Source of the DNA: Lithacetigena sp037446255 [NCBI: Coprothermobacterota bacterium]
GTDB taxonomy: Bacteria; Coprothermobacterota; HKB111
Direction of reading: 5' to 3'
Assembly: GCA_037446255.1 (NCBI GenBank)
Contig: JBBIIY010000006.1
Span: 28,632 to 81,782 of the forward strand
Length of the DNA stretch: 53,151 nt
Of the stretch, positions 8,551 to 17,426 are shown piece after piece. The notes beneath the pieces were generated by a model that saw only the letters and a program-made list of their open reading frames with translations, ran no database searches and was not told where the DNA came from. A program made the position numbers and the translations under genes. Numbering within the stretch: the first letter of the stretch is position 1; each line of letters opens with the position of its first letter.

Positions 8551-9597
8551 ATGAATACAATTGTGTATAAAGTAGATCCTATTTACCCTGAAAGTGAGAT
8601 AATTGAGCAATCAGCCATAATCCTTAAGAGAGGAGGTCTGGTTGCCATCCCCACAGAAACAGTATATGGTTTAGGGGCGGATACATTTAATGCTGAAGCA
8701 GTAAAAAGAATTTTTAGCGTTAAACAGAGACCTATTGACAATCCACTTATAGTGCATATATCTTCTTTAAAAGAAGTAAGTACGGTTGCCCGTGATGTTC
8801 CCAAAATAGCTTGTGAATTAATGGAAATATTTTTTCCCGGACCCCTTACGCTTATACTACCAAGAAAGGAGTTAGTACCACCAGAAGTATCAGCTTTTTT
8901 ACCCACTATTGCCCTCAGGATGCCAGCGCATCGTGTAGCTATTGAGCTGATAAAAGTTTTGGGCTCACCCATTGCTGCTCCCAGCGCTAATAGATCAACT
9001 AAAGTTAGTCCAGTAACTGCTGAACATGTTTATGATGACTTAAACGGTGAAATAGAAGCGATACTTGATGGTGGAAAAACTCCCTTAGGAATAGATTCAA
9101 CCGTTGTAGATGTCTTGAGTGATCCGCCGGTTATTTTAAGGCCCGGTTTTATAACTTATGAGGAGTTGAAAGAGATTATACCGGGAATTATTGAATTCAA
9201 TTATTCGCAAATATCCGATTCAGATTTCAAACCAGTTGCACCAGGAATGAAATATAAGCACTACGCTCCTAAAGCGCCTATGCATATGTTCTTGGGAGAA
9301 AAACCCTATGTTTGGGAGGAGATGTTAAAAAATAAAATCCTGGAATCTAAAAGGCATTTGAAAGTTGGGATAGCAATATCAAAAGAAGGTTTTATATATC
9401 TTAACCAACCATCAGATTTCTACTCTCTGGGTTCTTATAACGACCTTACAGAGGTAGCTTCGCGTTTATACTTAACCCTGAGGGAAATGGAGAAGGTTTA
9501 CGATATAATTTTAATTGAGGGTTGTGAAGAAAAGGGTGTTGGTAGAGCGTTGATGAATCGCTTGAAAAAAGCTTCTACCAGCATTAAAGTAGTTTAA
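8551..9597 (+). CDS. sua5: L-threonylcarbamoyladenylate synthase (Sua5 type)
   Basis: A 348-residue enzyme that makes threonylcarbamoyl-AMP from threonine, bicarbonate and ATP for the t6A37 modification of tRNAs. The YrdC domain (about 15-205) has the nucleotide-site residues in IPTETVYGLGAD and SVKQRP, and the GIDSTVVD stretch. The C-terminal Sua5 domain follows a linker containing APGMKYKHYAPKAP. Length fits the two-domain Sua5 form, not the short TsaC form. No good ribosome-binding site precedes the ATG, and it is separated from the preceding gene by only 12 nt. Confidence 0.95.
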   Translation: MNTIVYKVDPIYPESEIIEQSAIILKRGGLVAIPTETVYGLGADTFNAEAVKRIFSVKQRPIDNPLIVHISSLKEVSTVARDVPKIACELMEIFFPGPLTLILPRKELVPPEVSAFLPTIALRMPAHRVAIELIKVLGSPIAAPSANRSTKVSPVTAEHVYDDLNGEIEAILDGGKTPLGIDSTVVDVLSDPPVILRPGFITYEELKEIIPGIIEFNYSQISDSDFKPVAPGMKYKHYAPKAPMHMFLGEKPYVWEEMLKNKILESKRHLKVGIAISKEGFIYLNQPSDFYSLGSYNDLTEVASRLYLTLREMEKVYDIILIEGCEEKGVGRALMNRLKKASTSIKVV

Positions 9598-9657
9598 ACA
9601 AAATAGAAACAAACTCAATATATTTATTATTATTTTTATAGCAAAAGGGAGATAGCG

Positions 9658-11007
9658 GTGAAAATAGCAATTCTGGGTGGTGGTGGCACAAGAACTCCAT
9701 TGTTATTTCAGGGTTTAATTAACCTTGCTAAAACAATTGGATTATACGAAATTTCCTTAATGGATATTGATGAAAATAGGCTAATTCTTATGGGGAAAGT
9801 AATAAATTCACTGTTGATAAAATCAGGGGTTGATGTAAAAGTAACCTATACCCAAAACCTAAAAGATTGCCTTAGAGATTCATCATTTGTAATAAGTACA
9901 ATAAGAGTAGGGGGTGAGCATTTTCGGATTTTGGATGAAAAGGTTCCCTTAAAATATAGATTGATCGGTCAGGAAACTGTGGGTCCGGGTGGGTTTGCTA
10001 TGGCAGTAAGAACCATCCCTGTAGCTCTCAAGATAGCCGAAGCAATTCATTTAAACTGTCCTGGTGCCTGGTTGATAAATTTTACCAATCCCTCTGGGAT
10101 TATAACTCAGGCAATTTATACTCGTTCATCCCACCAAAAAGTGGTAGGAATTTGTGATGTACCGAGTTCAATAAAAAATATCATATCAAAATTAACAGGA
10201 AAGAAAGAAGAAGATATTTACCTTGATTATTTTGGTTTAAACCATTTAGGCTGGATCAAGGGAGTTTATATAGAAGGAAAAGATTATCTAAAAACGATAA
10301 TAGAGATTATCAGTAATTACCCGGATTTTGAAAAGTTATCCGGGATACCGGTAGAGTTTGTCAAAAAAATAAATATGCTTCCTAATCTCTACCTTTATTA
10401 CTATTACTTTACCGATAAAGCCTTTAAAGAGATGAAAAGTAGCGAACAAACCAGGGGAGAGAGAGTTAGGGATATTAACCTTGAATTGTTTGAAGAGTTA
10501 GAGAAAGCCGAGAATCCTATCAATATTTATAATAAATATATAGAAAAACGTGAAATGAAAATTAATTCCCTGGATATTAACTCAGGGGTTAAAATGGAGG
10601 AAGGTGAGGGGTATGTAGATGTAACTCTTAAAGTAATCAAGGGATTGTCTTTGGGAGGAGAAATTGCCGTCGTTAACACTTCTAATCATGGTTCTATCTG
10701 TGGGCTTAATCCTGATGATATTGTAGAAGTGCCTGTTTATATCGGTAAAAACCTGATCAAGCCCTTTAGTACGGGTAATATTCCCAAAGATATTGAATTG
10801 TTGATAAAACAGGTAAAGGATTATGAAAGAGAAATTATTGAAGGAGTTTGCGAAGCTTCTTACGATAAGCTCGTTTCAGCTTTAGCCAAAAATCCCCTGG
10901 TACCTTCAATTAAAATAGCCAGGAAGGTATTGGACGAATATATAGAGTTAGAGAAAGAATATTTTTCCATTTATATGAATAAAACCAGGTCTCATATTGA
11001 AAGCTAA
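9658..11007 (+). CDS. Glycoside hydrolase family 4, 6-phospho-beta-glucosidase-like
   Basis: A 449-residue NAD- and Mn-dependent glycosidase. It shows the N-terminal dinucleotide motif GGGGTRTP (7-14), GQETVGPGGFAMAVRTIP (104-121), NFTNPSG (141-147), and the metal ligands C166 in GICDVPS and H196 in GLNHLG. GH4 enzymes with this CDVP/NHLG pattern act on phosphorylated beta-glucosides, and some (ChbF) on chitobiose 6-phosphate. The GTG start at 9658 follows AAAGGGAG. The next genes encode a deacetylase and a GlcNAc-type kinase, so an amino-sugar disaccharide is the favoured substrate. That is inference. No PTS or transporter is nearby. Confidence 0.88.
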   Translation: MKIAILGGGGTRTPLLFQGLINLAKTIGLYEISLMDIDENRLILMGKVINSLLIKSGVDVKVTYTQNLKDCLRDSSFVISTIRVGGEHFRILDEKVPLKYRLIGQETVGPGGFAMAVRTIPVALKIAEAIHLNCPGAWLINFTNPSGIITQAIYTRSSHQKVVGICDVPSSIKNIISKLTGKKEEDIYLDYFGLNHLGWIKGVYIEGKDYLKTIIEIISNYPDFEKLSGIPVEFVKKINMLPNLYLYYYYFTDKAFKEMKSSEQTRGERVRDINLELFEELEKAENPINIYNKYIEKREMKINSLDINSGVKMEEGEGYVDVTLKVIKGLSLGGEIAVVNTSNHGSICGLNPDDIVEVPVYIGKNLIKPFSTGNIPKDIELLIKQVKDYEREIIEGVCEASYDKLVSALAKNPLVPSIKIARKVLDEYIELEKEYFSIYMNKTRSHIES

Positions 11008-11737
11008 AGACCTGATTTCAATTCCGAATATTGAACTTAGTAAAAAAATATTAGCTGTTCAACCTCATCCTGATGATCTGGAATTATTTGCAGGTGGTAC
11101 TTTAGCTAAGATGGCAGAGAAGGGAATTGAAATAACTTATATTACTGTAACCAAGGGTGGTTATGGCACCTATGATAAGAACATTTCTCCCGATGTTCTT
11201 GCAACAATAAGGAAAGAAGAAGCAAAATCAGCATCCAACCTGTTAGGGATTTCTGAGCATATTTTCTTAAACTATACCGATTCTGATGAACTTAATCATA
11301 AAATCCTACGAAATCAATTTATCAATCTTATAAGGAGCAATAAACCTGAAGGGATTTTTTTACCCGATCCCTGGTTACCCTATGAAGCCCATCAGGGTCA
11401 TATCATTACAGGCTTAGCCGGTGCTGAGGCTTCTATTTTTTCCTTACTGCCACATTTAGAACCTGCTACCCCAGTTCACGACCTGAAATTTATTGTTTTT
11501 TATGCTACCCATAGTCCAAATACTTATATTGATATTTCATCTTATTGGGAAAAAAAGTTAAGGGCTTTAAAGTGTCATAAAAGTCAGTTTAATGATGAAA
11601 TATTTGCCATTTTATCTCACTATTTATCACTTAAAGCCTCTGAATATGGAAAATATCTGGATGTTGAAAAAGCAGAAGCATTTAAAGTATTAACACCATT
11701 GCACCTTCACAGCAATACCGATTCGTGGGAAATATAA
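10997..11737 (+). CDS. PIG-L/LmbE-family N-acetyl sugar deacetylase
   Basis: A 246-residue zinc-dependent deacetylase. The diagnostic motif QPHPDDLEL (22-30; H24, D26, D27) and the second histidine motif AHQGH are present. The family removes acetyl groups from GlcNAc-containing compounds, including diacetylchitobiose, bacillithiol precursors and GlcNAc-PI. Between a GH4 hydrolase and a BadF-type sugar kinase, it most likely deacetylates a GlcNAc disaccharide. The TTG start overlaps the GH4 gene by 11 nt, so the start is uncertain by a few codons. Confidence 0.85.
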   Translation: MKAKDLISIPNIELSKKILAVQPHPDDLELFAGGTLAKMAEKGIEITYITVTKGGYGTYDKNISPDVLATIRKEEAKSASNLLGISEHIFLNYTDSDELNHKILRNQFINLIRSNKPEGIFLPDPWLPYEAHQGHIITGLAGAEASIFSLLPHLEPATPVHDLKFIVFYATHSPNTYIDISSYWEKKLRALKCHKSQFNDEIFAILSHYLSLKASEYGKYLDVEKAEAFKVLTPLHLHSNTDSWEI

Positions 11738-11765
11738 ACAAATATTTATAAGGAGGTATGTGTAA

Positions 11766-12764
11766 ATGCCTTATTACCTGGGAGTTGATGGTGGAGCTAC
11801 TAAGACCAAAGTGATAATTGGTAATGAGCAGGGATTAATTGTTGGGCAAGCAGAAGGATCACCCTCTAATTACTTGCTAATTGGTCTGGATAGTGCTTTA
11901 GAAGCAATAAAAAATACTGTTGAGGAGGCTGCTTCTCGGGCTTGTATATCAACCAGAGATTTGGATTGGGCGGTCTTTGGTTTAGCTGGTGCGAACCTAC
12001 CTGCTCACTTCATTGAGTTAAATAGTGGATTAAAGAGTATTTATCCGGATTTATCTTTTAAAGTAGTAAATGATACCTGGGTTGCTTTGCGTGGTGGCAC
12101 AAAAAAAGGTTGGGGTGTTGCCCTGGTATGTGGAACTGGGGCAAACGCTTGCCTTCGGACTCCTGCTGGTAAATGGTTTACCTTAAGGGGTCTGGGTTAT
12201 GAAGCAGGTTTTGAAGGTGGAGCGCTTAGTATGATTAAAGATATACTTCACCATTCCTTCAGGTCTCATGATGGTTTAGGGCCAAAAACATTATTAGAAA
12301 AAGAGGTTCTAACAGCAGTTGGATTAGATAATTACGATGAACTGTCAGAATTGATTTTTGGTTTTTTCCTGTTTCCATCTTTTACCAGGCCTGAAGTTAG
12401 GAATTTATTAAATCTTATTCCTTTGTTATATTTATTAGCAAATGATGGCGATTGCATTGCTCAAGCTATTCTAATTAAACATGGAGAAGAGCTCGGGAAA
12501 GTTGCCGGTAAACTGATAAACAAAGCGAGATTAGAAAAAGAAGAAACAGAGGTGGTTTTAGTTGGTGGAGTTTTTCGGGGAAATAACCCGATTTTAATCG
12601 ATAGGTTAACACTATCACTTCATTTATTAGCTCCACTGGCCAGGGTAGTTTTTCCTGTGTTTGATCCTGCAATTGGAGGGTACCTATTGGCATTAGAACA
12701 ATCAAATATACCAATCACAGAAGATGTTTACAGGAAACTGAGCACTAAAGAAACTATAATTTAG
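11766..12764 (+). CDS. BadF/BcrA-type ATPase, probable N-acetylglucosamine kinase
   Basis: A 332-residue actin-fold kinase. The phosphate-1 motif YLGVDGGATKTK (4-15), an LVCGTGANA loop and a late LVGGVF motif match the eukaryote-like GlcNAc kinase branch of the BadF/BadG family. It would make GlcNAc-6-phosphate or a related amino-sugar phosphate. It has a strong AAGGAGG site before the ATG. It is unlike the 2-hydroxyacyl-CoA dehydratase activators of this superfamily because the CxxC cluster ligands are absent. The neighbours support an amino-sugar substrate. Confidence 0.85.
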   Translation: MPYYLGVDGGATKTKVIIGNEQGLIVGQAEGSPSNYLLIGLDSALEAIKNTVEEAASRACISTRDLDWAVFGLAGANLPAHFIELNSGLKSIYPDLSFKVVNDTWVALRGGTKKGWGVALVCGTGANACLRTPAGKWFTLRGLGYEAGFEGGALSMIKDILHHSFRSHDGLGPKTLLEKEVLTAVGLDNYDELSELIFGFFLFPSFTRPEVRNLLNLIPLLYLLANDGDCIAQAILIKHGEELGKVAGKLINKARLEKEETEVVLVGGVFRGNNPILIDRLTLSLHLLAPLARVVFPVFDPAIGGYLLALEQSNIPITEDVYRKLSTKETII

Positions 12765-12789
12765 CATGGAAATTATTATTGGAGGTTTA

Positions 12790-13923
12790 ATGAGAAATCT
12801 GACTGGATACATTGAAAAAAATATGGATGAATTCCTTGACTTACTGAAAACAATGGTAAACATGGACTCTCCTACTACAGAGAAATCGGCCACTGATATT
12901 TTTAGTAATTATCTAAATAATTACTTTAATAATTTAGGTGTGTATTCGGAAGTTATCAAACAGGATATATACGGTAATCATCTCAAAGCTGTTTATGGAG
13001 AAGGCGATGAACAGGTATTAGTTCTGTGCCATATGGACACGGTATGGCCTATAGGTGAAAGTACCAGGAGACCCTTCAGAATAATTGGAGAAAAAGCTTT
13101 TGGACCGGGTGTTTTTGATATGAAAACCGGAATAGTTCAAACAATTTTTGCTATTAAATACTTTAAAGAAAATAACAAGGTGTTTAGCAGAAAGATTGTA
13201 TTTCTTTATAATTCTGATGAAGAAGTGGGAAGTCCATCCTCTCGGGTAATCATTGAGAGAGAAGCTCTAAAAAGCCAGCAGGTATTGGTTCTTGAGCCAG
13301 CTGAACCACCGGGCAACCTTAAAACTGCGAGAAAAGGCGTAGGAATGTTTGAAATACAAGTTACTGGTAAGGCATCGCACGCAGGTGCAGCACACGAACA
13401 GGGCGTTAGTGCTATAAAAGAACTTGCTCTGCAAGTGTTACAATTAGAGTCAATGACAAATTATGCTCTCGGAACAACTGTAAATGTAGGGGTGATCAGT
13501 GGGGGTACCAGGAGAAATGTAGTTCCTGCTGAAGCAAAAGCTCTGGTAGATTTAAGGGCTATAAACCTTGAAGAAGCTATCAAGGTAGAGAAAGAAATAT
13601 TATCTTTAAAACCTTTCCTAAAAGGTACAAATATATCTATCTCAGGAGGTATGAACAGACCTCCTATGGTTAAAACCAAGAAAATAAGCGAATTATTCCT
13701 CAAAGCAAAAAATATTGCCAGAGAATTAGGTTTTGATATTGAAGATGATTTATCCGGAGGGGGAAGCGACGGTAATTTTACCGCTAATATGAATATCCCT
13801 ACCCTGGATGGTTTGGGTGGAGTTGGTGATGGGGCTCATTCTGAAAATGAACATATAGACTTAAAGGAAATACCAAAGAGAACAGCATTATTTATTAAAT
13901 TATTAGAAATGCTGTCAATTTGA
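12790..13923 (+). CDS. M20-family zinc carboxypeptidase (CPG2/ArgE-like)
   Basis: A 377-residue metallopeptidase of the M20A group. Ligand motifs appear in order: CHMDTVWP, GPGVFDMKTG, NSDEEVGS with the catalytic and bridging glutamates, EPAEPPG, and a late GAHSENEHID histidine. A dimerisation lid lies in the middle. I chose the ATG at 12790 because GGAGG sits 4 nt before it. The in-frame ATG at 12766 would add eight residues but has no ribosome-binding site. The family removes C-terminal or N-acyl amino acids. At the end of the amino-sugar module it may process a peptide part of cell-wall fragments, which is speculative. Confidence 0.88.
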   Translation: MRNLTGYIEKNMDEFLDLLKTMVNMDSPTTEKSATDIFSNYLNNYFNNLGVYSEVIKQDIYGNHLKAVYGEGDEQVLVLCHMDTVWPIGESTRRPFRIIGEKAFGPGVFDMKTGIVQTIFAIKYFKENNKVFSRKIVFLYNSDEEVGSPSSRVIIEREALKSQQVLVLEPAEPPGNLKTARKGVGMFEIQVTGKASHAGAAHEQGVSAIKELALQVLQLESMTNYALGTTVNVGVISGGTRRNVVPAEAKALVDLRAINLEEAIKVEKEILSLKPFLKGTNISISGGMNRPPMVKTKKISELFLKAKNIARELGFDIEDDLSGGGSDGNFTANMNIPTLDGLGGVGDGAHSENEHIDLKEIPKRTALFIKLLEMLSI

Positions 13924-13953
13924 TAGCAAACAAAAATAATAAATTAGCGTTTT

Positions 13954-14418
13954 ATGGCTTTTAAATCTAAAGGTTTTACTTATATTGAGCTGATAATCAC
14001 TTTTTCTCTTTTACTATTATTTTCCTTATTTACACACCATGTTTTAATGGGAATTATTTTGGAAGAGAGAATGAATTACTCATCCAGAGTACTTCTGCAG
14101 GAATTAAGACATTTACAGACCAAGGCAATGGCATCCTCTCGAGTTATGGAGGCCATTTTTAGCTCTAAAGATAATAACTATTATCATGTGCAAATCTCTC
14201 CAGGTTCGAAATCTTTCAAAAAGGTAGTTTTACCTTCTGGAGTGATCATTAAAAGATATAGCATAATAAAAGGTGGATCGTTGTCGTATAGGTTTGGATT
14301 TCAACCTACAGGTTCTCCCAATTCATCAGGAACGATTACTCTATCGGATACCAGAGGAAGAAGCGTAACTCTATATTTAATGCCCTCAACAGGAAGAATG
14401 CGTCTGGAGGGTAATTGA
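13954..14418 (+). CDS. Type IV prepilin-like protein (GspH/PulG class)
   Basis: A 154-residue pseudopilin. It has a short basic leader ending at G7, then FTYIELIITFSLLLLFSLF, the hydrophobic helix with Glu at +5 after the predicted prepilin-peptidase cleavage site (G7|F8). The globular part ends with the beta-rich pattern GTITLSDTRGRSVTLYL, typical of GspH/FimT minor pilins. It begins a block of overlapping pilus genes. No prepilin peptidase is in the window. Confidence 0.88.
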   Translation: MAFKSKGFTYIELIITFSLLLLFSLFTHHVLMGIILEERMNYSSRVLLQELRHLQTKAMASSRVMEAIFSSKDNNYYHVQISPGSKSFKKVVLPSGVIIKRYSIIKGGSLSYRFGFQPTGSPNSSGTITLSDTRGRSVTLYLMPSTGRMRLEGN

Positions 14419-14813
14419 ATAAAATAATGAATATTAGAATAGATAGGGACTATAATAAGGGATTTACCTTCATAGAACTGATAATATCAATGACCTGGTT
14501 CCTGGTTCTTATTTACCTATCTACCAGTCTGACAACTACTTATATTAAGCTTTTGAAAAACATAGATATTGTTGGTAAATCACTTGTTTTAACAGATAAT
14601 ATTTTAGAGGAATATTTCTATAAACCTTATGCTGAAATTGATGGAGAAAATTATAAGTTGCTTGAAGATGTGGAATTAATAGAAGAAATAGAGTTAGTTG
14701 ATTCTGATGTTTTTGAGATTACTGATTGCGAAAAACCGTTTAAAAAAATCAAACTCTCTTTAAGGGTTAAAGAAAAGCATCTCCTCATTTTGTATACCCT
14801 TAAATCCCCATGA
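14415..14813 (+). CDS. Type IV prepilin-like protein
   Basis: A 132-residue pseudopilin with leader ending NKG16 followed by FTFIELIISMTWFLVLIY, a class III signal peptide with Glu+5. The start is drawn at TTG 14415, which overlaps the previous stop. An in-frame ATG at 14427 would shorten the leader by four residues. The rest is acidic and has no recognised domain. It overlaps both neighbouring prepilin genes, so expression is coupled. Confidence 0.82.
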   Translation: MNKIMNIRIDRDYNKGFTFIELIISMTWFLVLIYLSTSLTTTYIKLLKNIDIVGKSLVLTDNILEEYFYKPYAEIDGENYKLLEDVELIEEIELVDSDVFEITDCEKPFKKIKLSLRVKEKHLLILYTLKSP

Positions 14814-15328
14814 ATAAAGGGTTTACTCTCTTAGAAATCATTATCTCTTTTTCTCTGGCGCTATTGGTAGTATTTTCCTTTATTTCTACGCTTGTGGGCA
14901 TGAAAAATATAACTCTTTACGGAAGAGATAAGATAGAAATTATTCAAAACATAAGGATAGCTAACGATATTATCAGGCAGGATATTCATTCAATGAAACT
15001 AAGTACCATCAATGAAGGAAGAATGGGTAGCTACAAAGGAATCTGGGGTAAAAATTCCGATCAGGTTGTTTTGGGATATTACTTCATACCCCAGCAAAAA
15101 AATTTATATAGATACATTGCTGTCCCCATAAATAAAAACACTGTAAAAGATAATGAATTTCCTGATCGCCATCCTTCTAAGTTCAGTCAGCCTACCAGTA
15201 ATCCTTTGGTTCAAAATGTGCAGAAGTTTAACTATTTTAGAAATAGAATAAGCGTAATCTTTGAGTTGAAATTACAAATTAAGAAAGGAGAAACAGATAT
15301 TAATATTGTATGTCTGCCCCGTTTATAA
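14810..15328 (+). CDS. Type IV prepilin-like protein (PilW/PulJ-like)
   Basis: A 172-residue pseudopilin with a very short leader, MNKG4, then FTLLEIIISFSLALLVVFSF. Placement after a GspH-like and a second prepilin, and before a PilX-like protein, matches the minor-pilin order FimT-PilV-PilW-PilX, so this would be the PilW/GspJ-type subunit. Its start overlaps the previous stop (ATGA). Confidence 0.83.
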   Translation: MNKGFTLLEIIISFSLALLVVFSFISTLVGMKNITLYGRDKIEIIQNIRIANDIIRQDIHSMKLSTINEGRMGSYKGIWGKNSDQVVLGYYFIPQQKNLYRYIAVPINKNTVKDNEFPDRHPSKFSQPTSNPLVQNVQKFNYFRNRISVIFELKLQIKKGETDINIVCLPRL

Positions 15329-16317
15329 GCAATAAAGGAACTATAATTATGATAACCCTGATTCTTTCTTTGCTGGTTATGCTTCTATTAACCAGTTTTG
15401 CTACCCTGCTAATTCAGGAAGCAAAGGTTCTGACTTACCTTAAAGACTCATTAAAAGTAAAATCATCTTTGATGAGTGGATTAGAGTTAGGTTTATATCA
15501 GATAATTAATGATAATATCGTATCTCTTAATAAGAACTATGATTTAAATGGAGTTAAAGTTAATTTAAATATTAATAATAATCCCGTACCATCAGTTACG
15601 ATTACCGGGGAAGTAAATAGTGCCAAAAAACAGTTACAGGTAAAAGGAGAAGTATTTAATGTTCATGATTTTGTTCTTATATCGGAAAATCTTGAATACA
15701 ATAAACCGCTAAATATAGAAGGAAAAAGTATTGCTAAAATATCTAATAAAACACATAATAATTTATTGATTAACAATTTCCATCCGCAAACTTCAAACAT
15801 ACTTAAAAAGGATTTTTCCAATCCTGAAAGCGATTTTTTTATTTATAACGATATGATGTCTTTATTATCAGACAGTCAGAGAGTTTCGCTTACTCATACA
15901 GGAAATAGTCTTCAGGTAAACTTCCTGGATAAATTATCCGGTATGCCTGATGTGTTTGTAATAAATAACCCACATGTCCAGTTAAATGGAACTTTAACCT
16001 TAAGGGGTAGTTCTAAGGGTACCATTATTATTTTAAGTCAGGATTTCCATGCTTCTTATCCGTTGGAATTTGATAGGATTATGCTTATAATTAAAGGTAA
16101 GGCAATTTTTAAGGAAACTGTTTCAGGTAATGGAGTATTAATTGCAGAAGGGTCCAATTTTAGCAATTCAGTATTATTTAATGGTATGATTATTGCAAAG
16201 AACCTCAAATTTGAGGGGCAGAGTACATTAGTAAATAATCAGACTATTTCTAAAGAGTTTGAACATTTATTAGTGGCGAAATTATTTATTTTTAGAGACT
16301 GGAGGTATCAGCCATGA
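15310..16317 (+). CDS. PilX/GspK-like pilus assembly protein
   Basis: A 335-residue protein with an N-terminal hydrophobic helix after SNKG (TIIMITLILSLLVMLLLTSF) and a large polar C-terminal part predicted to be beta-rich. The helix lacks the Glu+5 of ordinary prepilins, as is typical for tip subunits PilX/GspK. No clear homology beyond the N-terminus can be read. It overlaps the preceding prepilin by 19 nt and pilM by 4 nt. A role as the large tip subunit of the minor-pilin complex is inferred from order and topology. Confidence 0.65.
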   Translation: MSAPFISNKGTIIMITLILSLLVMLLLTSFATLLIQEAKVLTYLKDSLKVKSSLMSGLELGLYQIINDNIVSLNKNYDLNGVKVNLNINNNPVPSVTITGEVNSAKKQLQVKGEVFNVHDFVLISENLEYNKPLNIEGKSIAKISNKTHNNLLINNFHPQTSNILKKDFSNPESDFFIYNDMMSLLSDSQRVSLTHTGNSLQVNFLDKLSGMPDVFVINNPHVQLNGTLTLRGSSKGTIIILSQDFHASYPLEFDRIMLIIKGKAIFKETVSGNGVLIAEGSNFSNSVLFNGMIIAKNLKFEGQSTLVNNQTISKEFEHLLVAKLFIFRDWRYQP

Positions 16318-17426
16318 AACCTATTTTTGGTATAGGAAAAGGTAGCAGGAAAATTCTAGGTGTTGATGTGGGTGCTAATACTATTAAAGCTGTTCTTTTG
16401 AGTAGTGTTAAAGGCGAACCCTTCATTGAAGGCGCAGCATTATCTCCAACCCCACATGACCTTTTAAGTAAAGAAGGGTTGGTAAAAAACCCTCTGGCAC
16501 TTGCAGAAGCATTAAGAATCGTCATATCTGCTTATGACTTGAAAGCCTCTAATACAGTAGTGGCTATTGCAAGTGACTTGGTAAGAACCACAGAATTCAC
16601 CATACCTTATGTAGATATAGACGATGTTGGAGATATGGTTAAATGGGAAGGAGCTAAAATGCTTGACTTCCCGATTGAAGAAAGCGGATATGATTATAAA
16701 ATTCTGGAAGTTTTTGAAAAAGATGGGAGGAAATTTTATAAAGGTTTGTTGGTAGTAGTTCCCCAAACTGTTCTAGATCCCTTAATCAAAGGATTTTCCA
16801 GGGCTCGATTAAAACTAACAGCTATTGAAGTTGATTCCTATGCTGAAGTACGTACACTTGGTTATTTACCCGAGTTCAAGGAAAACGAGATTTATGCAAT
16901 TTTGAATATTGGTTCTAGTACTAGTCATATAAGTTTTTATGCCCGAGGTAGAATATTTTTTTCCAGAGCCATCCCTTTTAGTGGTGATATGGTTACCTCT
17001 ATTGTTAAACAAAGACTACAATTGAATCAGCTGGAAGCAGAAAGGTTTAAGAAAGATGAAGGACTTTTGTTTGATGCCGGGCAGTCTTATAATTACAAGG
17101 AATTGAAATTACGGATAACCGAAATTCTTGAAGATAAACTATACTCGGAGATTAGAAGGTCACAGATTTTTGCTCAACAAGAGTGGAGCTTACCTATTGG
17201 TGATAAACTAAACCTGGTTTTAAGTGGTGGCGGTGCTTTCCTGAAAGGTTTTGTAGAAGAACTGAATGAGAACCTTGAAGTGAACACGATACCGAATACT
17301 TCCTTATTAAATATTAAACATAAAAAAGGATTAGACAAAAGATTTTTAGAAGAATCAGCTATGTTGTTGAACTGTGCATTAGGCCTGGCACTAAGGCTTT
17401 TTTCGGAGGAACCATCTTATGTCTAA
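16314..17426 (+). CDS. pilM: Type IV pilus inner-membrane assembly protein PilM
   Basis: A 370-residue actin-like ATPase. It has a phosphate-1 motif LGVDVGANTIKAVLL, a second phosphate loop ILNIGSSTSHISFYARG, and the adenosine motif LVLSGGGAFLKGF. PilM is cytoplasmic and binds the N-terminal tail of PilN, linking the pilus ATPase to the membrane complex. A strong GGAGG precedes the ATG. The gene overlaps its neighbours on both sides, and PilN and PilO follow in the standard order. Confidence 0.93.
   Translation: MKPIFGIGKGSRKILGVDVGANTIKAVLLSSVKGEPFIEGAALSPTPHDLLSKEGLVKNPLALAEALRIVISAYDLKASNTVVAIASDLVRTTEFTIPYVDIDDVGDMVKWEGAKMLDFPIEESGYDYKILEVFEKDGRKFYKGLLVVVPQTVLDPLIKGFSRARLKLTAIEVDSYAEVRTLGYLPEFKENEIYAILNIGSSTSHISFYARGRIFFSRAIPFSGDMVTSIVKQRLQLNQLEAERFKKDEGLLFDAGQSYNYKELKLRITEILEDKLYSEIRRSQIFAQQEWSLPIGDKLNLVLSGGGAFLKGFVEELNENLEVNTIPNTSLLNIKHKKGLDKRFLEESAMLLNCALGLALRLFSEEPSYV

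Noticed and set aside
12766-12789. Earlier ATG of the M20 peptidase
   Set aside because: There is no ribosome-binding site before it, and the GGAGG lies inside this stretch, just before ATG 12790.
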